Notes: generated from the sequence alone by a model not told the origin. DNA of 64,000 nucleotides from Pectinatus haikarae (GCF_015732185.1 NZ_WIQM01000011.1:1-64000), one strand, 5' to 3'; counted from the first letter of the stretch, positions 27,371 through 35,997 are shown. A program made the numbers and translations.

Positions 27371-27748
27371 ATGGGCGTTCGTGTTGAGAAGATACAAGAA
27401 CAGATAAAACAGGAAGTCAGCGATATAATATTGAGAGGTCTTAAGGATCCGCGGATCGGTTTTGTCACAATCACGAAAGTAGATGTGTCAAGCGATCTGA
27501 AAAATGCCCGGATATATGTAAGCATTCTTGGCAGCCAGGAACAATTTAAGGGAACATGGGAAGGTTTAAAACATTCGACAGGTTATATCAGACAGGAACT
27601 TGCCAAGCGCATAAGAATAAAGTTTATTCCAGAGATAGCTTTTTATCCCGATACCAGTATTCAATATAGTGCTCATATTCAAGAGCTTATTAATAAGATA
27701 CACAATGCAGGAGAAGGGAAATCTGAGAATGGAAATAACGATCAGTGA
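27371..27748 (+). CDS. rbfA: 30S ribosome-binding factor RbfA
   Basis: A 125-residue KH-like assembly factor for 16S rRNA 5' end maturation. It shows RVEKIQEQIKQEVSDIILRG, DPRIGFVTITKVDVSSDLKN and IRIKFIPEIAFYPDTSI, all typical. It overlaps the next gene by 20 bases. Confidence 0.96.
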   Translation: MGVRVEKIQEQIKQEVSDIILRGLKDPRIGFVTITKVDVSSDLKNARIYVSILGSQEQFKGTWEGLKHSTGYIRQELAKRIRIKFIPEIAFYPDTSIQYSAHIQELINKIHNAGEGKSENGNNDQ

Positions 27749-28685
27749 AGCCGCGGCAAAGATAAAAAAGGCAAACAGCATAATAATAGCACCGCATGTG
27801 AACCCTGATTGTGACGGACTTGGCTCTACACTTGGTCTCTATCATGCGCTGACTAAAAAAGGCCATAAAGTACGAATTTTCGTAGATGATGATATACCTG
27901 AAGCATACCATTTTCTGCCTGGATGGGAACTTTTTAAAAAACCTGATCAGAAAATAACCGGTGCAGATTTATTTATAGTTCTTGATGCTGAACCGGAACG
28001 TACGGGACGTGTAAATAAAATCACAGATGCACCTATTCTCAATTTTGACCATCATCGTTCAAACACAAGAACCGCCGATTTTTTATATTTAGCTCCATAC
28101 AGGGCAGCAACAGGAGAAATTATTTATGAATTATTGGCAGAACTCGGCATAGAATTTGATTATAAGATGGCGGTGTCCGTTTATGCTGCTATAGCCACAG
28201 ATTGCGGGTTCTTCCGTTATTCTAATACTACAGAATTTACGATGAAGGCTGCGGGAGATCTCCTTGGCTATGGCGTCCGCCCGAACATTATATCAGAAGC
28301 TTTGGAACAAAGAAAATATGCTGATGTAAAGGCGATTGCAGACGTTATTAATACAATAGAATTGTATAACGAAGGGAAAATAGCAGTAGCCGGCGCTGAT
28401 AAAGATATTGTGGAAAAATGCAGCAGTACAGAAGGTTTTGTGGATCTTGTTCGTGTTATAGAAGGTGTTGATGTAGCTGTGCTGATAAAATATGCCGCTG
28501 ATAATGTGACGCGTATAAGCATGCGATCAAAAAAAACCGATGTTGCTGCAGTAGCTGAAAAGCTGGGCGGAGGCGGTCATGTGAGAGCTTCCGGCTGTAA
28601 TCTGGAGATGTCTTTTCACGAAGCAAGAAAAAAGGTTATTCAAGCATTGACCAGGGAAATGGCAGGGCAGGAAAATGCCGATTAA
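27729..28685 (+). CDS. nrnA: DHH-DHHA1 phosphoesterase, oligoribonuclease NrnA family
   Basis: A 318-residue bifunctional oligoribonuclease / pAp phosphatase. DHH motifs: APHVNPDCDGLGSTLGL, FIVLDAEPERTGR (Asp), LNFDHHRSNTRTADF and ATDCGFFRYSNT. The C-terminal DHHA1 domain has GGGGHVRASG. It recycles 2-5 nt RNAs and pAp. The ATG at 27729 lies within the rbfA 3' end; the longer open frame upstream overlaps rbfA too deeply to be used. This place between rbfA and truB is conserved in Firmicutes. Confidence 0.94.
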   Translation: MEITISEAAAKIKKANSIIIAPHVNPDCDGLGSTLGLYHALTKKGHKVRIFVDDDIPEAYHFLPGWELFKKPDQKITGADLFIVLDAEPERTGRVNKITDAPILNFDHHRSNTRTADFLYLAPYRAATGEIIYELLAELGIEFDYKMAVSVYAAIATDCGFFRYSNTTEFTMKAAGDLLGYGVRPNIISEALEQRKYADVKAIADVINTIELYNEGKIAVAGADKDIVEKCSSTEGFVDLVRVIEGVDVAVLIKYAADNVTRISMRSKKTDVAAVAEKLGGGGHVRASGCNLEMSFHEARKKVIQALTREMAGQENAD

Positions 28686-29550
28686 CGGATTTGTGAATGT
28701 GCTTAAGCCTCCGGGGATGACATCACACGATGTAATAAGCTGCATGCGTCGTATTTATAGAACAAAAAAAATTGGTCATGCAGGTACGCTTGATCCGGCA
28801 GCGGCCGGAGTTCTGCCGGTTGCTGTCGGTCATGCCACACGCCTTTTGGAATATATGGCCGATACAGATAAAAGCTACAGAGCTGAAGTAGTGCTGGGAA
28901 TAGGGACCGATACTGATGACGATACAGGCAGTATTCTCAGGCAGGAAAATTTCATTATGCCTGAGACAGCTTTGCTGAAGACTGTTTTGAAAAGCTTTTG
29001 CGGTGAGATAATGCAGGTCCCTCCGGCATATTCGGCTATTAAAATAAATGGACAAAAAGCGTATGAACTTGCGCGTCAAAATATAGAAGTGAAAATTGCG
29101 CCGCGTCGTATAAATATATATGGCATTGAACTTTTGGGATGTATGGAAAATGGATTTTCTATGGATGTGGATTGTTCCAAGGGAACATACATACGCTCTT
29201 TGTGCGCTGATATAGGCAAAGCCCTGAATATACCGGCTGTTATGGGATTTCTTCTGCGCACCAGGGCAGGAGCTTTTAGGCTTGCTGAAGCGAATACGCT
29301 TGAGGAGCTTTCTCAAGATCCGGCTGCCTTTGTACAGGGAATGGATATATTGCGGGGAACGATGGAAACCTGCGATATAAATGATGAAATGCTTGCTGAT
29401 TTTTACCAGGGGCGGAAAATAGAATATAATGGTGAAATCAATGACGGTACGGCTCTGCTGATATATTGCGGTGATATATTCGCCGGCATAGGAAAAGTAA
29501 GCGATGGTGGAGCGGCTATAGCACCCCATAAGGTATTTAACAATAAATAA
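28675..29550 (+). CDS. truB: tRNA pseudouridine(55) synthase
   Basis: A 291-residue enzyme that makes pseudouridine 55 in the T-loop of tRNAs. It has INGFVNVLKPPGMTSHDVI, the catalytic-Asp motif GHAGTLDPAAAGVLPVAVGHATRL, QVPPAYSAIKINGQKAYELAR and GTYIRSLCADIG. The start overlaps nrnA by 11 bases. Last gene of the operon, followed directly by a terminator. Confidence 0.97.
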   Translation: MPINGFVNVLKPPGMTSHDVISCMRRIYRTKKIGHAGTLDPAAAGVLPVAVGHATRLLEYMADTDKSYRAEVVLGIGTDTDDDTGSILRQENFIMPETALLKTVLKSFCGEIMQVPPAYSAIKINGQKAYELARQNIEVKIAPRRINIYGIELLGCMENGFSMDVDCSKGTYIRSLCADIGKALNIPAVMGFLLRTRAGAFRLAEANTLEELSQDPAAFVQGMDILRGTMETCDINDEMLADFYQGRKIEYNGEINDGTALLIYCGDIFAGIGKVSDGGAAIAPHKVFNNK

Positions 29551-29579
29551 AAAGCTCGGCATTTTTGCCGAGCTTTTTA
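29549..29579. terminator. bidirectional terminator between truB and the GT9 gene
   Basis: AAAAAGCTCGGCA and TGCCGAGCTTTTT form a perfect stem around a TTTT loop, with A and T runs flanking. It ends the rimP-truB operon and the minus-strand GT8-GT8-GT9 operon. Confidence 0.95.
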
Positions 29580-30563
29580 TTTATTATTGCTGGTGAGCCG
29601 CATTATATTGTCAAAAATTTCTTCACAGGAGCATTTATCCTTTGTTAAAATAATTGTGTTATATAAATTAGGATCAGGAGCCCATTTAGCTATGTGTGCT
29701 CTGTCGAAGACGTAAAAAAGAGATAGGACAGGAATGCCGAGTGCCAATCCTAAATGCATGGTACCGGTATCAACACTTATAAGTCCCATACTCAGTTTTA
29801 AAACGGCAGCTAAGAGCGGGATAGATGTTCTGTTGGTCAAATCAATATATTTGTCGGTATAGCGCAGTAATTGGCTGCTGTAATCAGCAGCACGTGAGCC
29901 GGCTCCTAAAAATAATATCCGATAGCCGGCGGCATGCAATTTTTCAACGAGTGCCGCGCAGATCTGTACAGGCATATCTTTTTCAGTTCTTTTTGAAACG
30001 GTGCACAGGCAGATGTATTTTTTTGCAGCAGGAGATATAGAAAACTGCTGTAAAAGCGAAAATGCCTCCCGAAAAACTTGCTGTGGCGGTTTATACAGCA
30101 TAGGTATATTTTTCAAAGGCAAGTCTGTATATTGCTCAAGTAAAACAGTGTTGCGTTCCTGGACACGCTGCAGGCCGTGATAATCAATTTTCTTGTTGGA
30201 TAGGAAAATACGGAGCGGCCCATTGTTTTCTGCATACACTTTTTTTGCACCTAAAAGACGTGATAAAATTATACCGCGTTCATTACCGTAGATAACAAAT
30301 GCGGCATTAAATCCTTCTGCAAAAAAAGTTTTGTATTCGTAATAGAATTTCAAGGCACCGGACACGCCGCGATGTTTTCCTTTTTTGTCATAAATAATAA
30401 CTTTATCCACACCATCAAGATATAAGGCAGCATCCGCAAATGGTTTATTAGTGATAAATGTTATATGGCTGCGTGGGAAAATATTTTTTATATTGCGGCA
30501 CAAGGGACTTGTTAACAATATATCACCAAAAAAGGATGTGTTGATAATTAGAAATTTTTCCAT
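29577..30563 (-). CDS. glycosyltransferase family 9 (heptosyltransferase-like)
   Basis: A 328-residue GT-B enzyme of the ADP-heptose:LPS heptosyltransferase family. It begins FLIINTSFFGDILLTSPLCR, the usual N-terminal Rossmann start, and has ISVDTGTMHLGLALGIPVLSLF, the nucleotide-sugar site. It should add heptose or a related sugar to the lipopolysaccharide core on the cytoplasmic side. The second of two GT9 proteins here (the other is at 37000). It lies 11 bases after the GT8 gene and is last in its operon. Confidence 0.87.
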   Translation of the reverse strand: MEKFLIINTSFFGDILLTSPLCRNIKNIFPRSHITFITNKPFADAALYLDGVDKVIIYDKKGKHRGVSGALKFYYEYKTFFAEGFNAAFVIYGNERGIILSRLLGAKKVYAENNGPLRIFLSNKKIDYHGLQRVQERNTVLLEQYTDLPLKNIPMLYKPPQQVFREAFSLLQQFSISPAAKKYICLCTVSKRTEKDMPVQICAALVEKLHAAGYRILFLGAGSRAADYSSQLLRYTDKYIDLTNRTSIPLLAAVLKLSMGLISVDTGTMHLGLALGIPVLSLFYVFDRAHIAKWAPDPNLYNTIILTKDKCSCEEIFDNIMRLTSNNK

Positions 30564-30574
30564 ATGAAAATGTA

Positions 30575-31540
30575 TTATCTCCTTAATTTTTTATATAGAT
30601 ATTTGCAATACCATTTCAGAGAATTGACCTTTTGACCTGAATAAAGCAAAGCTTTTGCATAAACTTTCATTTCTTTATAATTCAAGGGCATCTGCAAAGG
30701 CATATCAGCCCAGGGCGTTTCTTTTTCATATTGAGCATAAAGATCTTTACGAAAGACAGTGCTTGCTCTGCTTATAGGCCAGGCAATATTCCATGGTTTT
30801 GGATGTGCCGCAAAATGCAGAAAAACAATTTTTTCCTTGTCTTCGGCAAAACTGTCAATACAGTTATATCTTTTCGGCAAATAGATAATTTTGTTGTGCA
30901 AGGCTATGTTCAGAGCATCCTGGTCAAGATAGCGGAATCTGACCGGATCATTTTTAAATAATGCGAGGACCTTATCCATCACATGAAAAGAATTCCATTC
31001 TTTTATATTTATGATCAACATACCTGCGTTAAAATATGTATGTTCTTTTAAGGATAAAGCGCTGCAGCGTTTTTTGTTCATCCATTCCAAATCAGGTACG
31101 GCTGCAGCAATTGCATTCTCCAGATTGCAGCTGAAGATATATTCTATTGAACTGAGGCATATTATATCGGCATCAAGGTAACAGACACGTTCTTCTTCGT
31201 TTAAGATGGAAGGAAGTATAAAGCGAAAATATGTCGAAACCGGTAAATGAACAAAAGTAGGCAGCGTGTTGAAAAAAGAGGTGTCTATCTCGTAGAGTAC
31301 AATATCGGTCTGTATAAGTTCTGCCAGGTTTCTCAGCTTTTTTTTATTATCAGCGGAAAGTGTTGATGTCAGAATGTGAAAACGAAGATGCAGATTAGGA
31401 TTGTGGCGGCATATAGAAAGTACTGAAGCGGCTGTGCAGCGCATATAGTTATCATCTATACCATAACCGATATGGACAATATTTTCTTTGCTTTTGCTGA
31501 ACAAGTGATCATATTTGTTGCATAGGGTATCTGTAAGCAT
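30575..31540 (-). CDS. glycosyltransferase family 8 (LPS glycosyltransferase)
   Basis: A retaining GT-A glycosyltransferase of about 321 residues, like WaaI/WaaJ. It has NIVHIGYGIDDNYMRCTAAS at the N terminus, the metal-binding DAD of YLDADIICL (residues 123-125 from the chosen start), YFNAGMLIINIKEW, and YLDQDALNIAL with LHFAAHPKPW. It probably adds a hexose to the LPS core or another surface glycan. AGGAAT before the ATG at 31540 supports that start, which overlaps the upstream GT8 gene. The two GT8 proteins share layout and probably arose by duplication. Confidence 0.87.
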   Translation of the reverse strand: MLTDTLCNKYDHLFSKSKENIVHIGYGIDDNYMRCTAASVLSICRHNPNLHLRFHILTSTLSADNKKKLRNLAELIQTDIVLYEIDTSFFNTLPTFVHLPVSTYFRFILPSILNEEERVCYLDADIICLSSIEYIFSCNLENAIAAAVPDLEWMNKKRCSALSLKEHTYFNAGMLIINIKEWNSFHVMDKVLALFKNDPVRFRYLDQDALNIALHNKIIYLPKRYNCIDSFAEDKEKIVFLHFAAHPKPWNIAWPISRASTVFRKDLYAQYEKETPWADMPLQMPLNYKEMKVYAKALLYSGQKVNSLKWYCKYLYKKLRR

Positions 31541-31556
31541 GATTATTCCTGCCTTT

Positions 31557-32534
31557 TCATATCTTCTTGCGTAATTTCCAAAGACCATACAGGCAAGACC
31601 ATTTCAGCCAGCCTTTGAAATTTCCCGTTTTTTTCATCGTTCTGGCCATGAATTTCGCCTGTTTGTACGTATTGGGATTTTGTATTGATACGGCTTTCCA
31701 CGGAGACATCATTTGATATTTTATCCATAAGGATGTCAAGAAATGGAACTGTCCCCAGCTTTGCCAGGGTTTGACGCTTCCGGAGTAGTGGAGAAAAACG
31801 GTATCATCCGCCGGGTTTTCATTCATATCCGCAAGGTGGTAGATCATGTTATAACAGTGCGGAAGAAATAATATCTTATCGGCCAAAAGCATATTTAAGA
31901 CATCCTGATCATAAAATTTAAAATTACTTTTTTGTTGCAGCATTGTAATAGATTGTTCAGAAATATGATTTTTATTCCATTCATCTACATTGATCAGCAT
32001 CATACCGGAGTTAAAATATTTTTCTCCGGTAAAGCCGAGATTTTTTTTTGCATAACCAGTCATAAAATCATAATCGGCAGCAACTGCTGAAACCACACCG
32101 TCAAGATCAATTTGGAAAAGCTTCTTTAACGGTTGCAGACAAAGAATGTCAGAATCAAGATATAAACACTTGTCCGTTTTGTTCTGTAATTCACCGCAAA
32201 TTATGAAACGATAGTAAATTGCTTTTGACCAGGTGAATAAGATAGGGAGATGGCTGAATTTATCTCCATCAATGTAATATATATAAACTGCAACAGTTTT
32301 ATATTCCTGACCCAGTAGAGCAAGACAATTTATATCGGCACTGTTCAGCTTGTCGGTAAATATATGAAAGACTATATTTGTGCCGGGGTTGTTCTTCACA
32401 ATAGACGTCATCAATACACCCATGCCGAGTGCAAATTCTGCATCTATACCAAAAGCGATATTCATGCCGGTTCTTATAGATACATCATTGGCTATATTTT
32501 TTTTTGCTTTGATAATATTGCTGAAAAAATCCAT
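31557..32534 (-). CDS. glycosyltransferase family 8 (LPS glycosyltransferase)
   Basis: A 325-residue WaaI/WaaJ-like GT8. It shows MNIAFGIDAEFALGMGVLMTS, the donor-binding DSD in YLDSDILCLQ (residues 127-129), YFNSGMMLINVDEWN, FYDQDVLNMLL and VFLHYSGSVKPW. Probably transfers glucose or galactose from UDP-sugar to a growing glycan. First gene of the GT8-GT8-GT9 operon; the divergent sialyltransferase-like gene starts 102 bases away and may share control. Confidence 0.88.
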   Translation of the reverse strand: MDFFSNIIKAKKNIANDVSIRTGMNIAFGIDAEFALGMGVLMTSIVKNNPGTNIVFHIFTDKLNSADINCLALLGQEYKTVAVYIYYIDGDKFSHLPILFTWSKAIYYRFIICGELQNKTDKCLYLDSDILCLQPLKKLFQIDLDGVVSAVAADYDFMTGYAKKNLGFTGEKYFNSGMMLINVDEWNKNHISEQSITMLQQKSNFKFYDQDVLNMLLADKILFLPHCYNMIYHLADMNENPADDTVFLHYSGSVKPWQSWGQFHFLTSLWIKYQMMSPWKAVSIQNPNTYKQAKFMARTMKKTGNFKGWLKWSCLYGLWKLRKKI

Positions 32535-32636
32535 AATTTATTCCTTTGTCTTAAATTGTAAATACACAGAGCAGTATAATCAGGGTGAACTTGTGCTTTA
32601 TTTTGCTTTACGTTAAAATAGTTAAAGAGGTGAATT

Positions 32637-33722
32637 ATGAAGAATTTATTTATAGTAAATACGCCATTTCATTTGCTGACATCATTTATTTTGAGCAGGA
32701 GCATTTTTGCCGCTGATGATAATTATTTGGCACTTATTCATCCGCATGGTTATTCTAAATGGGCAGAGAACCCCTTGATGGCATATATGGCATCAGACAA
32801 GAGCGGATATGTGAAAGTATTTTATTTATTAAACTGGCTTTCACATAAAAATAAAGAAAAGAGTTATAAAAAACAAGCTGATGAAGTAAAAAACAGCATC
32901 GGTAAAATTGGCATAGAAAGAGCTTTCCTTGGCAGCGATATTGATCCGCAAAATCAATTACTGGTAGCGGCATTGGGAATGAAAGATTTTTATCGCTATG
33001 AAGACGGGCTTTTTTCCTATTATAATGAAGATCGCCGCAGACCTAAAACACATGAAATTTTTCATAAATTTAAAATATGGCTCTTAAAAAAATCAGCTGG
33101 CATAAAAAGCGATATGTATATTAATACAGCAACAGCAGGAGACAGTCATGCCGGTGTTGTAGATTATATGTACGCACCGGAGCTTCTCGGACGTTATTCA
33201 CCCAAGACAGTAAAAATAACCGAGAATATGATACATACTGCTATAGCAGATCTAAAAATGCATGATCTTTTGCAGGAAACTTTTACAGCAAAATGTGTAT
33301 TGTTTTTGAGCCAGCCGCTGGTTGAAAAAAAATGGTACACAATAGAGCAGGAATTGACATGTTTAAAAAAATTGATTCAACCATTCGATGATAAGGCAGT
33401 GCTTTTGTATAAACCTCATCCCAATGACAGTAAGTATAAGATAGATTATTATCGACAGAATTTTCCTCAGATGCGCATCTATGAGGGGATTGAACCGGCA
33501 GAACTGCTTTTCGCCCGCGAAAAAAAGCTCATTGCTGTGGCCAGCTATCAGTCAACTGCCTTAATGTATCCTGCTATGTTTTCCGGCAGGCCGTTCAAAT
33601 CCATAAGTCTTGCTGATTTCGGGCAAAGCCCTGTTCTGCATGCATATAAAGAGATCATGGAAAAAGCGGGAATATTTTTTCCTCAAACGACAGATGAGCT
33701 GGTAAATTATATGCAAAAGTAA
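32637..33722 (+). CDS. sialyltransferase-like glycosyltransferase (GT52/GT38-like)
   Basis: A 361-residue protein that begins KNLFIVNTPFHLLTSFIL, as GT52-type enzymes do. It contains the three short motifs shared by bacterial sialyltransferases: an acidic pair plus Gly in YEDGLFSYY (residues 122-124), the His-Pro motif in YKPHPND (261-262), and a Ser-rich motif in ASYQSTALMYP (303-307). It could transfer a nonulosonic acid to LPS or capsule, or belong to a sister family with another donor. No CMP-sialic acid genes are in the window. RBS AAGAGGTG precedes the ATG. It is a single plus-strand gene among minus-strand glycan genes and is followed at once by the 134-bp repeat. Confidence 0.6.
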   Translation: MKNLFIVNTPFHLLTSFILSRSIFAADDNYLALIHPHGYSKWAENPLMAYMASDKSGYVKVFYLLNWLSHKNKEKSYKKQADEVKNSIGKIGIERAFLGSDIDPQNQLLVAALGMKDFYRYEDGLFSYYNEDRRRPKTHEIFHKFKIWLLKKSAGIKSDMYINTATAGDSHAGVVDYMYAPELLGRYSPKTVKITENMIHTAIADLKMHDLLQETFTAKCVLFLSQPLVEKKWYTIEQELTCLKKLIQPFDDKAVLLYKPHPNDSKYKIDYYRQNFPQMRIYEGIEPAELLFAREKKLIAVASYQSTALMYPAMFSGRPFKSISLADFGQSPVLHAYKEIMEKAGIFFPQTTDELVNYMQK

Positions 33723-33856
33723 ATAAATGGAGACTTAATTCAGACGGCGTTTTGACGCCGCCTGAATAGTAGTCGAAATTATCCAGGGAGTTAGCCGCTC
33801 TTTACTCACCGCTTGCAAAAGCGGGAGTATTAGAGCGGGTTAGTCATCGGATAAAA
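33723..33856. repeat. 134-bp structured repeat element, copy 1
   Basis: Identical to 59214-59347 except at three positions, with no gaps. Hairpin 1 (33732-33774): GACT/AGTC, ATTCAG/CTGAAT and CGGCG/CGCCG around a TTTTGA loop. Hairpin 2 (33779-33854): TTATCC/GGATAA, CCGCTCT/AGAGCGG, then TACTC/GAGTA and CCGCTT/AAGCGG around a GCAA tetraloop, with one bulged A. It starts right after a stop codon and ends at GGATAAAA. It lies between convergent genes. No ORF. A mobile REP/MITE-like element or structured RNA; the family is unknown to me. Confidence 0.9.
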
Positions 33857-33868
33857 TCAGGATTAGTG

Positions 33869-33912
33869 AAAAATAAGTTCAAGGATAAACAAATATCCCT
33901 GAACTTATTTTT
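33869..33912. terminator. bidirectional terminator between convergent genes
   Basis: AAAATAAGTTCA and TGAACTTATTTT pair, with GGATA/TATCC continuing inside beyond an A/C mismatch. It ends both the sialyltransferase-like gene and the long minus-strand LPS operon, and includes the GT4 stop codon. Confidence 0.85.
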
Positions 33913-34987
33913 GGGGCTGGGAACATTCGTTGTACAGAGAAATAATCTCATCAAACATTTTTTCAGGAGAAAAACGGGAAATAATATCGTTTCTGGCGGC
34001 TTGACCCATCTGAAGACGCAAGATAGTATTTGCTGCTAATAATTTGAGTTTGCTGTACAAGATCTCACAATTTCCGCTGGGGATGAGGTATCCTGTTTTA
34101 CCATCGGTAATAACTTCACCTGTGCCGCCGACATCATAGGCGAGCGCGGGTTTTTTCATTGCCATTCCTTCAGCGAGGACCAGACCAAAGGTTTCAAAAC
34201 GTGATGGCAGAACAATCACATCGGCAGCAGACAGATAATTTTCCACATCGGGTTTATGACCAAGAAAATGTACTCGGTCTGTCAATCCATTTTTCCATAT
34301 TTGATAACGCAATTTCCACTTGCCCTTACCGGTACCGATAATCAGTAAATGCCAGTCTGCAGCACCGGTTTGTTCTGATAAAAGTTTGATAAGATGCTGA
34401 TGGCCCTTATTGCGGAGATTTTTTATCCGGGCAGTAATTGCCAGGCAGAAAGTTTTGTCAGCTATATTTAATCTCTTGCGAAGATCATTACGATTATCGT
34501 GAGGAGAAAATTTTTCGGTATCAACACCATTATAAATAACTTTTACTTTTTCCGGTATGGCACCGTTTTCTAAAGCAATGTGGTATACATATTGACTCAC
34601 GGCTATTATTTTATCACACTGCATAAGAATCCTTTCTTTTCTGCTGCCGAACAAGCCGTGTGCAGTATAAAGAACCGGCAGATCAGGCAAATATTTTAAC
34701 TTGCATTTTACTGCCGTGATACCTGCAGCAGCAGAATGAGCATGGACAAGCTCTATATCATATTTTTTTATTATGAATTTGAGAAAAAATGCCGCAAGAG
34801 AAGTGTTCAGCCGCAATGGCAGGAATATCTGAGAAATTCCCTTGGCAGCCAGCTTATCGGCAAGCTGTCCGCCGCCGGAAACAACGATAACATTATGACC
34901 GTTTTTCTGAAGAAGGGGAGCAAGCATAGCAACGTGACTTTCGGCACCGCCTATATTCATTCTTGGTACAAGAAGAAGAATATTCAT
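33905..34987 (-). CDS. glycosyltransferase family 4
   Basis: A 360-residue retaining GT-B enzyme. It begins NILLLVPRMNIGGAESHVAML, has ITARIKNLRNKGHQHLIKLL, and the donor-binding EX7E motif in SRFETFGLVLAEGMAMKKP. Such proteins transfer mannose, glucose, GlcNAc or similar to lipid-linked or LPS glycans; the sugar cannot be read. It overlaps the Stealth gene by four bases and is last in the seven-gene LPS operon. Confidence 0.88.
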   Translation of the reverse strand: MNILLLVPRMNIGGAESHVAMLAPLLQKNGHNVIVVSGGGQLADKLAAKGISQIFLPLRLNTSLAAFFLKFIIKKYDIELVHAHSAAAGITAVKCKLKYLPDLPVLYTAHGLFGSRKERILMQCDKIIAVSQYVYHIALENGAIPEKVKVIYNGVDTEKFSPHDNRNDLRKRLNIADKTFCLAITARIKNLRNKGHQHLIKLLSEQTGAADWHLLIIGTGKGKWKLRYQIWKNGLTDRVHFLGHKPDVENYLSAADVIVLPSRFETFGLVLAEGMAMKKPALAYDVGGTGEVITDGKTGYLIPSGNCEILYSKLKLLAANTILRLQMGQAARNDIISRFSPEKMFDEIISLYNECSQPQK

Positions 34988-35997
34988 TTTTCAAAACTCG
35001 ATTTTTCTGGCAGAATTTTTTCAAAGGAAGCGATAATATGTCTTTTTATATTGGCAAAATCAATATTATCATTATCGTTCACACAGAGCATAGGCATGTC
35101 TTGTGATTCAATAGCAGTATATAAATCAGCATTATCTGCTTCCTGTCCGTATATTTCAAATACCTGTCCCTTAGCGTGACGGCCTATGGGCTCAAAGTCG
35201 CCCTTTATAAGCTGCCAATATCGAATAAGCCATTGATCAACATCACTGCGGCTGCGGAATTTATTGCAGCTGCTTTCATCAAGTACATCATTTTCTGCAG
35301 ACCAGATATCATTATAAGTACTTTTTAAAAATGAATAGGGCAGGTGATTGTTAGAAAAACCGCGAAAATGATGCTCTCCTGAGAAAATAAAATTGCGCAA
35401 AGCATTCCAGCCATATTTAGGGGATATCCATTTCCAAAAATGCTTGCGGACTTCTGCCTTTTTATCAAAATTAGCATTCAGTACAGCCATACTGTTAAAT
35501 TTTATAAAAGGCATCATATCGCCTTTTACAGGAGAACTTATGGCAGTGACAATACAAAAATCTGTTGGCAGTCCGTTTTTGAAAAATAATTCTTTTGGTA
35601 CCGGTTTTAGAATAAACATGTCGTCATTAAAAGATACAAAGCGTTCGGCAAGACCTTTTATACGATGTAAATTCAGCTCTAAAGGACTGGAACTGAAAGT
35701 AGGAAGATATTGTGGAAGAAGATAATTATCGTGGCGGACGATATTTAATTTGGGATGTTCAGTATTTAACCATGCCGGTAAATGTCCGCAGGTTATAAAA
35801 TGGATTTTATTTACCCAGGGCGCAAACTTTTCTACACCACGGAACCAATATTGCAGATTGTCCCAATCGCGATACCGGCTGAGACGCTTATCTCCATTTA
35901 TATCAGAAGAATAGGCATTCTTTTGTTTCTGCCAGGATGGATCATTGCCGTCCACCCAGCAAATAGTAAAATCTATTGGCTGATTATTTTCTTGCAT
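34984..35997 (-). CDS. Stealth-family sugar-phosphate transferase
   Basis: A 337-residue protein with the conserved regions of Stealth proteins: CR1 IDFTICWVDGNDPSW (8-22), CR2 from RYRDWDNLQYWFRGVEKFAP through FVSFNDDMFIL with its acidic pair, and CR3/CR4 residues near HFRGFSNNHLPYSF and NDNDNIDF. The family transfers sugar-1-phosphate groups and makes phosphodiester-linked capsule polymers; human GlcNAc-1-phosphotransferase is a distant relative. Its presence in a core-LPS operon suggests a phosphosugar decoration. It sits two bases after the acyltransferase gene. Confidence 0.88.
   Translation of the reverse strand: MQENNQPIDFTICWVDGNDPSWQKQKNAYSSDINGDKRLSRYRDWDNLQYWFRGVEKFAPWVNKIHFITCGHLPAWLNTEHPKLNIVRHDNYLLPQYLPTFSSSPLELNLHRIKGLAERFVSFNDDMFILKPVPKELFFKNGLPTDFCIVTAISSPVKGDMMPFIKFNSMAVLNANFDKKAEVRKHFWKWISPKYGWNALRNFIFSGEHHFRGFSNNHLPYSFLKSTYNDIWSAENDVLDESSCNKFRSRSDVDQWLIRYWQLIKGDFEPIGRHAKGQVFEIYGQEADNADLYTAIESQDMPMLCVNDNDNIDFANIKRHIIASFEKILPEKSSFEK

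Noticed and set aside
33739-33748. Exact 10-mer TTCAGACGGC, the complement of the Neisseria DNA uptake sequence GCCGTCTGAA, in hairpin 1 (also at 59230-59239)
   Set aside because: The gene content is Negativicutes, the 10-mer occurs only within the repeat element as far as I saw, and its other arm is GCCGCCTGAA. A chance match is reasonable; real uptake sequences would be scattered across the window.
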